A stretch of DNA of 7,741 nt from a bacterium UBA3756 (GTDB lineage: Bacteria; Bacteroidota; Bacteroidia; Bacteroidales; Bacteroidaceae): positions 1-7,741 of the forward strand of contig DFGG01000007.1 in the NCBI GenBank assembly GCA_002371695.1, written 5' to 3'. A program made the translations under genes and the position numbers. Below, piece by piece: positions 1 to 6,382 of the stretch. The stretch's first letter is position 1. Every line of letters begins with the position of its first letter. A model generated the notes under the pieces. It did no database searches and had not been told where the DNA came from. It was given only the letters and a program-made list of their open reading frames with translations.

Positions 1-10
1 AGATTTGAGG

Positions 11-49
11 AGATTGAGAGATTGAGAGATTGAGAGATTGAGAGATTGA
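11..49. repeat. 8-bp tandem repeat, unit AGATTGAG, about 4.9 copies
   Basis: Four perfect copies of AGATTGAG (11-42) are followed by a seventh-eighths copy (43-49). A degenerate copy with an extra T precedes it at 1-8. The array lies in the leader of the HTCS-like gene and ends 19 bp before its ATG. Each unit contains TGA and the period is not a multiple of three, so the array closes all three forward frames and is not translated through. Its start may lie to the left of the window. Confidence 0.95.
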
Positions 50-68
50 ACATTGAAGATTGGACTTT

Positions 69-3000
69 ATGAGGAATATAAAGAAAATAATCATCGCACT
101 GATGCTCATGCTGCCGCTGGTAGTGGTGGCAGACTATCTGTTTAAGACATTGGACGCGCGCGACGGACTGACCAGCAGCCAGATCAACTGCATCATGAAA
201 GACTCGCGCGGATTTATGTGGTTCGGTACCCCTGCCGGACTATACCGTTACGATGGCTATGTGTTCAAGAACTTCCAGAGCGACTCGCAAGACGGCTCAT
301 CGCTGCCCAACAGCTACATCAACTCCATACAGGAGACACTCGACGGCAACCTGCTCATAGAGACCGCCTCGGGCTACTGTATCTACCACCCGCAGACAGA
401 AACCTTCGAGCGCGACATGAAGCAATACTTCGCCAGCATGGGCATTGAGACCATCCCGAGCATCGTCTATGTGGACCGTCACAAGAATCTGTGGGCAGCC
501 ATCCCTAACAAAGGCGTGATCTGTTTCAACATGCAGCAGCAGGGAACCTATGAGTTCGGCTATACCGACGATGCACACGGCGTGCCACAAGGCGTCATCT
601 GCTCCATCAGCGAGTGTAAAGACGGTGCCATACTGGTATATGACGACGGACGGCTGGTATGCTGCGACGTGATGCACCAGCAGCACACGGTATGGGCCAG
701 CAACGAGATAGCCACACGCAAACTGCGCCACTCCAAGTCGCTCAAGGCGTTTGCCGACCAGATGGACAACATCTGGCTCTACGGACAGGGCACACTCTTC
801 AAATACAACAAAAGCGCTGATCAGTGGGATACATCCATCGGCGACCGCCTGGGACTGACGAGCATCGGCGTGGACCGCAACATCAACGGGATGGCCGGTG
901 ACCGTAGCGGCAACATCTGGATCGGATCAGACCAGATGGGACTCTTGTGCTACGACGTGAACACGCATGAGATAGAATCCGTACACCCGCGCAACATCAA
1001 CGACCGCCAACTGTTCAAGGACGTGATCAGCATACAGAGCGTCTACGTGGACGACACAGACCTGCTCTGGGTGGGTACCGAGAAGTCGGGCATCGCCTAT
1101 TCAGGCAAGTATATCTACCGATTCGGTTCGGAACTCAACGGCGACATCACAGCCATTGCACAGGCCGACAGCGGAAAGGTGTGGTACGGCACGAGCGACA
1201 AGGGCGTGATCGGGTACAACGGACCACTCTCCAGCCTCAAGGTCTCGGCTATGGCATTTACCAGCGACGGAAGCCTGTGGGTGGGTTCGAAGCGCAACGG
1301 ACTGACGCGCATCAAGAACGGCACGTCGACCATCTACTCACAAGCCAAGGACAGTCTGAACAAGACACTGATAGACGACCATATCAACGATCTCTGTACA
1401 GACAAGATCGGCAACCTCTGGATAGCCACCAACGGTGGACTGCAGGTGTACAACTCCAGAATGAACTCATTCTCGACCTACACGCGAGAGAACGGAAAGC
1501 TGAACACCAACAACGTGACCTGTCTGTCGTACAACAAAGACAACAAGGCCAACAACCTGTTTATCGGAACGGCTGAGGGACTGGTGATCCTGAACCTATC
1601 CAACACGGAGAAGAAAGTGCTGACAGGAAACTCAACGAACATCAAGACCTTCACCAACCACTATATCACGCAGGTGATGCAAGACTCTCGCGGACTCATC
1701 TGGATAGGTACCCGTGAAGGACTGAACATCCTGAACCTGGACAACGACAATCTGGACTATATCACCGAGAAGCAGGGACTCTGCAACAACAACATCTGCG
1801 GCATTGCAGAAGACAAGAACCACAATATCTGGGTAACCACCAGCAGCGGTGTCTGCCGCATAGTCATCCAGCGTAACCACGAGGACGGCTCCAACAACTA
1901 CGGTCTGTACAACTACACCACAGCTGACGGTCTGCAGAGCAACGAGTTCAACCCCGGAGCCATTCTGACTCGCAAGGACGGTAATGTGCTGCTGGGTGGT
2001 CTGTTTGGCGTGAACTGGGTGCTGCAGAAGGGCAACGACGACAATGAGTCACTGCCCCGCGTGATGCTCACCCAGCTGTTCATTGGTGAGGAGGAAATCA
2101 TCACGGGACATGAATACGGAGGAAAGGTGGTGCTGTCGCAAGCCCTCAACGAAACTTCGCGATTAGACCTGAGCCACGACCAGAATACCTTCACCATCAA
2201 GTTTGGTGCAGGCAACTACAACCAGAGCGAGCGCCTGCAGTTCATGTACTGGATGGAAGGACTCGACGATGACTGGCGCAACGGTAACGCACTCACCCAC
2301 GGTGTGACCTTCCACGACCTTGGCAGTGGCAAATATACCCTGCACGTGAAGGCCGTCAGTGCAGAAGGCGCCCTCAGCAATCAGGAGCGCACGCTGGTCA
2401 TCAGTGTGCAGCGGCACTGGCTGCTCTCCTGGTGGATGATCATGGCCTACATCATCATCGCCGCTGTGGTCATCTACTTCTGGCGGATTGGCATGAAGCA
2501 GATCAAGGCAATCAGGAACCGGAAGAATGCCATCATCGCGGAGCTCATCAAACAGCGCGAAGAGATCAAGGCAGCCAGCGACGACCTGCGTCAGCCCATG
2601 GCTCGCATGACCTCCATCATCGGCAACCTCTCGGAGAAGGAGAAAAGTCTCGAGGAACGCGAGCAGCTGAACGCCCTCCACTCACAGATGCTGCAAGTGA
2701 TCACCCGCGTCAGCGACATGCAGACCAGTCTGGAGCACCCGGAGGAGAAAGCCAAGAACGCGGTACACGACCGCCTGGATCTGAACGGAAAGGGAGAAAT
2801 AGAACTGCCTGACCTGGGCGACACTCTCACCACAGAGCGCTCTATCTCAAGAGCAGCCCTTGACGCCCCGACGATGAAATTCTCGGTGGTGATGATTGAC
2901 GACAACGAGGATCTCCTGAAGTTTGCCACTACCAGGCTAAAGTATGTCTACAACTTCCATGCCTATAACGACATCATGAAGGCTGCCTCTGACATCGAGG

Positions 3001-3875
3001 AGATGCAGCCCGACCTGGTGATTTGCAAACAGAACATGCAAGGCATGACAGGCAGTGAGCTGTGCAACCACCTGAAGACAACAGAAGTGACGCAGAAGGT
3101 CAAATTCGTATTGATGACAGAGGGCGTGCTGACTCCTCACGACATGCGTACGCAGAACATTACCCTCTCTGCTGACGACTACCTGTCGAAGCCCTTCAAC
3201 CTGCAGGATGCCGTCACACGATTCAACAAGGTGCTTGGCCTAGGTCCCATCGAAATGAACAGCAATCTCATCGAAGGTGCTGAGACCCGTATGCTCGAGA
3301 ACCAGAATGCCAGTATGACAACTGCCACCGAGAGTTACAGCAACGACAATACGCGCATATCTACGACAGACCAAGTATCAGACGACGACCCCATCAACCT
3401 GGTGGATATACAGATCAAGAAAAAGCAGACGGTACAGGCCAATGAAGGTGGTGTGGTCACAGAAGGCGTGCCCACGGTGTCAGACAAGGAAAACGGCGAA
3501 GTCGAGGAGACGGCCACCCTAAGTGACTACTCGATGCTCGACGCGATGGATCAGCAGCTAATGAAGAACATCGAGCAATACGTGATGCAGAACATGAGTC
3601 GCGGACAAATCAGTCTCGAGGAGATGGCTACAGCAATGGGTATGGGACGTGTACCCTTCTTCCACAGGGTACGGACGCTGACAGGCAAGACGCCAGCAGA
3701 ACTGGTGCGCGACCTGCGACTGAAGCACTCCTGCATCCTCCTGAAACGTACGAATATCAATATGAGTGAGTTGGCTACGAACGTAGGCTTCCTGACTGCC
3801 GAGAACTATATCACGATCTTCAAGGAGAAATTCGGCATGACACCGCTCGAGTACAGACTGAAGCACAGGAAATAG
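69..3875 (+). CDS. HTCS-like sensor/AraC regulator with degenerate kinase and receiver
   Basis: This is a 1268-residue membrane-spanning transcription regulator with HTCS architecture. Numbering is from the ATG at 69; an in-frame TTG at 60 is possible, but the ATG places the signal peptide directly at the N-terminus. Order: signal peptide (about 1-21), roughly 14 propeller blades (about 34-655; recurring D-x-x-G-x-[IL]-W-[IV]-G-T), consistent with two seven-bladed propellers; Y_Y_Y domain (about 703-783); one membrane helix (about 785-805); paired helices resembling a DHp domain (about 821-889); receiver (about 937-1055); acidic Ser/Thr/Glu-rich linker (about 1060-1150); AraC-type double HTH (about 1165-1265, ending TPLEYR). 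The H-box reads SDDLRQP instead of SHELRTP (Asp838 for His), no ATPase domain follows, and Lys987 replaces the receiver's phospho-acceptor Asp. The acidic pair Asp944/Asp945, Thr1017 and Lys1041 remain. The frame is open throughout, so it is not an obvious pseudogene. The family normally senses periplasmic glycans; ligand and targets here are unknown. Confidence 0.93.
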   Translation: MRNIKKIIIALMLMLPLVVVADYLFKTLDARDGLTSSQINCIMKDSRGFMWFGTPAGLYRYDGYVFKNFQSDSQDGSSLPNSYINSIQETLDGNLLIETASGYCIYHPQTETFERDMKQYFASMGIETIPSIVYVDRHKNLWAAIPNKGVICFNMQQQGTYEFGYTDDAHGVPQGVICSISECKDGAILVYDDGRLVCCDVMHQQHTVWASNEIATRKLRHSKSLKAFADQMDNIWLYGQGTLFKYNKSADQWDTSIGDRLGLTSIGVDRNINGMAGDRSGNIWIGSDQMGLLCYDVNTHEIESVHPRNINDRQLFKDVISIQSVYVDDTDLLWVGTEKSGIAYSGKYIYRFGSELNGDITAIAQADSGKVWYGTSDKGVIGYNGPLSSLKVSAMAFTSDGSLWVGSKRNGLTRIKNGTSTIYSQAKDSLNKTLIDDHINDLCTDKIGNLWIATNGGLQVYNSRMNSFSTYTRENGKLNTNNVTCLSYNKDNKANNLFIGTAEGLVILNLSNTEKKVLTGNSTNIKTFTNHYITQVMQDSRGLIWIGTREGLNILNLDNDNLDYITEKQGLCNNNICGIAEDKNHNIWVTTSSGVCRIVIQRNHEDGSNNYGLYNYTTADGLQSNEFNPGAILTRKDGNVLLGGLFGVNWVLQKGNDDNESLPRVMLTQLFIGEEEIITGHEYGGKVVLSQALNETSRLDLSHDQNTFTIKFGAGNYNQSERLQFMYWMEGLDDDWRNGNALTHGVTFHDLGSGKYTLHVKAVSAEGALSNQERTLVISVQRHWLLSWWMIMAYIIIAAVVIYFWRIGMKQIKAIRNRKNAIIAELIKQREEIKAASDDLRQPMARMTSIIGNLSEKEKSLEEREQLNALHSQMLQVITRVSDMQTSLEHPEEKAKNAVHDRLDLNGKGEIELPDLGDTLTTERSISRAALDAPTMKFSVVMIDDNEDLLKFATTRLKYVYNFHAYNDIMKAASDIEEMQPDLVICKQNMQGMTGSELCNHLKTTEVTQKVKFVLMTEGVLTPHDMRTQNITLSADDYLSKPFNLQDAVTRFNKVLGLGPIEMNSNLIEGAETRMLENQNASMTTATESYSNDNTRISTTDQVSDDDPINLVDIQIKKKQTVQANEGGVVTEGVPTVSDKENGEVEETATLSDYSMLDAMDQQLMKNIEQYVMQNMSRGQISLEEMATAMGMGRVPFFHRVRTLTGKTPAELVRDLRLKHSCILLKRTNINMSELATNVGFLTAENYITIFKEKFGMTPLEYRLKHRK

Positions 3876-3890
3876 TGAAAAAGTGAAAAG
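3873..3890. repeat. GTGAAAA-type direct repeat at the stop codon and gap
   Basis: Two copies of a GTGAAAA-like unit (TAGTGAAAAAGTGAAAAG) cover the stop codon of the regulator gene and the start of the 50-bp gap to the phospholipase-D-like gene. The sequence resembles the reverse complement of the CACTATT repeat at 3983-4001, with one extra A, so the two could pair imperfectly in a transcript. Nothing in the gap looks like a strong intrinsic terminator. Confidence 0.6.
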
Positions 3891-3925
3891 CAAATCATAA
3901 TTTGAGAAGAGAGCGTAAAAAAGAG

Positions 3926-5170
3926 ATGAACAGTTTTCAAGGATATTTATTAAGGACAACACTGACAGTACTATTTGCTATACACTATTCACTATTCACT
4001 ACAAACGCCCAGACCAGCGACTCGCTGATTGTGCGGCAGATGAGAGAACTGGGCGTCAGATTCACCGACGACAACAAGGTGAGGCTTATCATGTCTGGAC
4101 GCGACAAGTTCGAACTGATGTTCGAGGATATCCGCAATGCCCGGCAGAGCGTTCACCTGGAGTATTTCAATTTCCGCAATGACTCCATCGCCTCGCTGCT
4201 CTTCGACATCCTGCGAGAGAAATGCAAGGAGGGCGTGGAAGTGAGAGCCATGTTCGACGGTTTCGGCAACGACTCCAACAACCAGCCGTTGAAGAAGCAC
4301 CACCTCGAGAAGCTGCGGGCCGACGGCATCAATATCATAGAATACGACCCCATCCGCTTCCCATGGGTCAACCATATCTGGCCCCGTGACCACCGTAAAA
4401 TAGTAGTCATCGACGGCAAGATTGCCTATACGGGAGGCATGAACGTGGCCGACTACTACGTCGTGGGCTCCGAGCTGGTGGGCGAATGGCGCGATATGCA
4501 CTGTAGGCTCGAGGGACCTGTGGTCAACGACTTGCAGACCATCTTCGCACGCATGTGGAGGAGGAACACTGGCGAGGACCTCTCCGCCTCGAAATACTAT
4601 CAAGGCGTCCCGGCAGGCCACAAGATGATCGGCATCATCAACCGCGAGCCAAGGGTGATGAATCAGTATATGCAGAAGTTCTATATACAAGCCATCGACG
4701 ACGCCCGCGACTCCATTAAGATCATCAATGCCTACATGACACTCACCCCAGCGTCGTGGAAGGCTCTGAAGCGAGCCATCGACCGCGGAGTGAAGGTTGA
4801 GATCATGGTGTCACAAAAGTACGACGTCAAGCTGACGCCCGACGTTGTGCTCCGCAACGTTCACAAGCTAATGAAGCGCGGTGCAAGCGTATGGCTCTAC
4901 CAGCCTGGCTTCCACCACTCCAAGATCATGATGGTCGACGGACGCTTCTGCACGGTGGGCAGTGCCAACCTCGATGCCCGCGGTTTGCGTTTTGACTTTG
5001 AAGAGAATGCCCTCATCATAGACCGTGAGACCACCCTCGAACTTGACGCGATGTTTGAACGCGACAAGCAGAAGAGCAACAAGTTGACGGATGAGGAGTG
5101 GGAACGCATCCGAACGCCCTGGCAGAAGTTCCGCGGATGGTTCGGCAGTCTGCTCACACCACTGATTTAA
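3926..5170 (+). CDS. Exported phospholipase D / cardiolipin synthase-like protein
   Basis: This 414-residue protein belongs to the phospholipase D superfamily, whose members transfer or hydrolyse phosphatidyl groups through a histidine intermediate. Two complete HxK(x)4D motifs are present: His156/Lys158/Asp163, followed by GKIAYTGGMN, and His331/Lys333/Asp338, followed by GSANLD. Both closely match bacterial cardiolipin synthases, so it should be catalytically competent. It lacks the usual paired N-terminal membrane helices of Cls (about 480 residues). Instead it has a signal peptide (1-28) with a probable cut at TNA|Q, suggesting periplasmic location. The ATG at 3926 was chosen over the in-frame TTG at 3902 because it follows an A-rich AAAAAAGAG leader and gives a conventional signal peptide. 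It lies 50 bp after the regulator gene and 3 bp before the acyltransferase gene. A cardiolipin synthase is the leading assignment; another phosphatidyltransferase or a secreted phospholipase is possible. Confidence 0.9.
   Translation: MNSFQGYLLRTTLTVLFAIHYSLFTTNAQTSDSLIVRQMRELGVRFTDDNKVRLIMSGRDKFELMFEDIRNARQSVHLEYFNFRNDSIASLLFDILREKCKEGVEVRAMFDGFGNDSNNQPLKKHHLEKLRADGINIIEYDPIRFPWVNHIWPRDHRKIVVIDGKIAYTGGMNVADYYVVGSELVGEWRDMHCRLEGPVVNDLQTIFARMWRRNTGEDLSASKYYQGVPAGHKMIGIINREPRVMNQYMQKFYIQAIDDARDSIKIINAYMTLTPASWKALKRAIDRGVKVEIMVSQKYDVKLTPDVVLRNVHKLMKRGASVWLYQPGFHHSKIMMVDGRFCTVGSANLDARGLRFDFEENALIIDRETTLELDAMFERDKQKSNKLTDEEWERIRTPWQKFRGWFGSLLTPLI
3983..4001. repeat. 7-bp tandem repeat CACTATT inside the signal-peptide coding region
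   Basis: The unit CACTATT is present in two full copies and one five-base copy. It encodes the IHYSLFT stretch in the hydrophobic core of the phospholipase-D-like signal peptide. The period of seven is not a multiple of three, so gain or loss of a single unit would shift the frame near the start of the gene. Confidence 0.85.
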
Positions 5171-5173
5171 GAT

Positions 5174-5190
5174 GTGAAGAGAGTGAAGAG
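5174..5190. repeat. 9-bp direct repeat at the acyltransferase start
   Basis: GTGAAGAGA is followed directly by GTGAAGAG. The two copies supply two in-frame GTG codons (5174 and 5183) and encode the N-terminal residues KRVKR. The repeat makes the true start ambiguous by three residues. Confidence 0.7.
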
Positions 5191-6382
5191 GGACACAACC
5201 ATATCCATCGCCAAGGGCATCGCAATCATCCTGATGGTCATCGCACATGCCGAAGCCCCCGGATGGCTGTGCAAGTTCATCTTCGAATTCCACATGCCAC
5301 TCTTCTTCATGACGGCAGGATACTTCTTTTCACTCAAATATCTTAACGATGAAGCCACCTTTATCAAGAAACGCATCAAAGGGCTCTACTGGCCCTTCTG
5401 GAAATGGTCGGTATTCTTCCTGATCATACACAACTGGATGTTTGACTTAGGGGTGCTCAATGAAGTCTACGGCAACGAGATGGGAGGCGTGACGCATCCA
5501 TACTCATGGCACGCCATACAACAGAATCTGTGGAACATCACAACTGCCATGGGAGGATACGACCAATTCCTCTGCGGAGCCTTCTGGTTCTTCCGAGGTC
5601 TCTTTGTTGCCAGTATCCTATACCTTATTATATATAAGGCTGTCGATGCAGGATTATCCAGATTAGCCGGTTTTTGCAGAATACCCGGATTTTCCGGATT
5701 TTTCGGATTTTCTGGATTATCAGGAAGAACAATCACCCCCTACCTCATCTGCCTGATCATGCTTCTGCTCTGCGGGTGGAAGACCTATGAAGGCCTGAAG
5801 GTCGTCAACCTGGTGCAGGGTGGATATCGCGACATGATGGGCTGTTTCTTCTTCGGGTGCGGATTCATCTTCAGACAGATGGTCGACAAGTATCAGCAAT
5901 TCATCTCCCGCTACTATGCCTCCGTCTGGACTACACTACTGTTTGCCGTCATCGTCTATTTCTTCTCATATTACCTGACGGCCAACATGAACTGGCGCTC
6001 CAACTTCACGCAATTTCTCTCACTGCCGTTGCCTGCCCTGCTGGGATTCCTGATGACCTACAACATCAGCCGATGGATAGACAGCCATGAAAATTGCCTG
6101 AAACGTTTCCTGGTGTATACCGGCGACCACACCCTCAACATCTTTATCTTCCACATCGTGGCCTACAAGACAGTGAGTCTGCTCAAAATCTGGTATTATG
6201 GCCTCGACCCAAGACAGATAGGTTGCCACATGGTAATCCACGAGCACTCTCAGGAGGATCTCTTCTGGATACTCTACACCATTGCAGGCGTAGGGCTCCC
6301 ATTAGCAGCCACTTGGTTGAGCGAAAGGGGAAGGTCTAAATTCAGAGAATATAAAGCATCAGCTGCATCTCAGCCTCAGTGA
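5174..6382 (+). CDS. Acyltransferase-3 family integral membrane protein
   Basis: This 402-residue multi-pass protein resembles the acyltransferase-3 family (fucose-4-O-acetylase/NolL-like group), which moves acyl groups from the cytoplasm to surface sugars or lipids. Supporting features are the N-terminal block SIAKGIAIILMVIAHA with His25, the FEFHMPLFFMTAGYFF block with His40, FWFFRGLF near 137-144, and a C-terminal GDHTLNIFIFHIVAYK block. About ten hydrophobic segments are visible. The start must be GTG: the preceding in-frame codons are GAT and the TAA of the upstream gene, and the next ATG at 5234 would cut into the conserved first helix. GTG at 5183 is the alternative. No Shine-Dalgarno site is visible, and the 3-bp gap suggests translational coupling to the phospholipase-D-like gene. 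Residues 160-183 are an in-frame repeat of Gly-(Phe/Leu)-Ser-like triplets in a loop between membrane segments. The substrate cannot be told from sequence. Confidence 0.85.
   Translation: MKRVKRDTTISIAKGIAIILMVIAHAEAPGWLCKFIFEFHMPLFFMTAGYFFSLKYLNDEATFIKKRIKGLYWPFWKWSVFFLIIHNWMFDLGVLNEVYGNEMGGVTHPYSWHAIQQNLWNITTAMGGYDQFLCGAFWFFRGLFVASILYLIIYKAVDAGLSRLAGFCRIPGFSGFFGFSGLSGRTITPYLICLIMLLLCGWKTYEGLKVVNLVQGGYRDMMGCFFFGCGFIFRQMVDKYQQFISRYYASVWTTLLFAVIVYFFSYYLTANMNWRSNFTQFLSLPLPALLGFLMTYNISRWIDSHENCLKRFLVYTGDHTLNIFIFHIVAYKTVSLLKIWYYGLDPRQIGCHMVIHEHSQEDLFWILYTIAGVGLPLAATWLSERGRSKFREYKASAASQPQ
5651..5722. repeat. 9-bp in-frame tandem repeat, eight units, consensus GGATTTTCC
   Basis: Eight consecutive 9-bp units are recognisable. 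The last four (5687-5722) are near-identical GGATTTTCC variants and the first four are diverged (GGATTATCC, AGATTAGCC, GGTTTTTGC, AGAATACCC). In the acyltransferase frame they encode GLS-RLA-GFC-RIP-GFS-GFF-GFS-GLS. Because nine is a multiple of three, changes in copy number keep the frame. The complementary strand reads as an Asn-Pro-rich repeat in one frame, which is a by-product of the same array. Confidence 0.9.

Noticed and set aside
1..7. AGATTTG resembling the last seven bases of a Bacteroidetes -7 box (TAnnTTTG)
   Set aside because: The first base and any -33 element are outside the window, and the sequence is equally well explained as a degenerate copy of the adjacent 8-bp repeat.
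11..49. CRISPR-like array
   Set aside because: The units are 8 bp and contiguous, with no spacers and no cas genes nearby.
69..3875. Regulator as a pseudogene because kinase residues are lost
   Set aside because: The frame is uninterrupted for 1268 codons and the propeller, Y_Y_Y, membrane and AraC parts all look well kept; decay would be expected to affect them too.
3898..3904. TAATTTG as a possible promoter -7 element for the phospholipase-D-like gene
   Set aside because: Spacing is one base short of the TAnnTTTG consensus and no matching -33 TTTG was found in the proper place.
3992..4690. A 232-codon minus-strand open frame opposite the phospholipase-D-like gene
   Set aside because: The opposite strand carries both HKD motifs in a continuous frame; the minus frame is a by-product of high-GC codon usage.
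5467..5736. Minus-strand frame rich in Asn-Pro repeats
   Set aside because: It is the complement of the 9-bp repeat in the acyltransferase gene and has no other coding signs.
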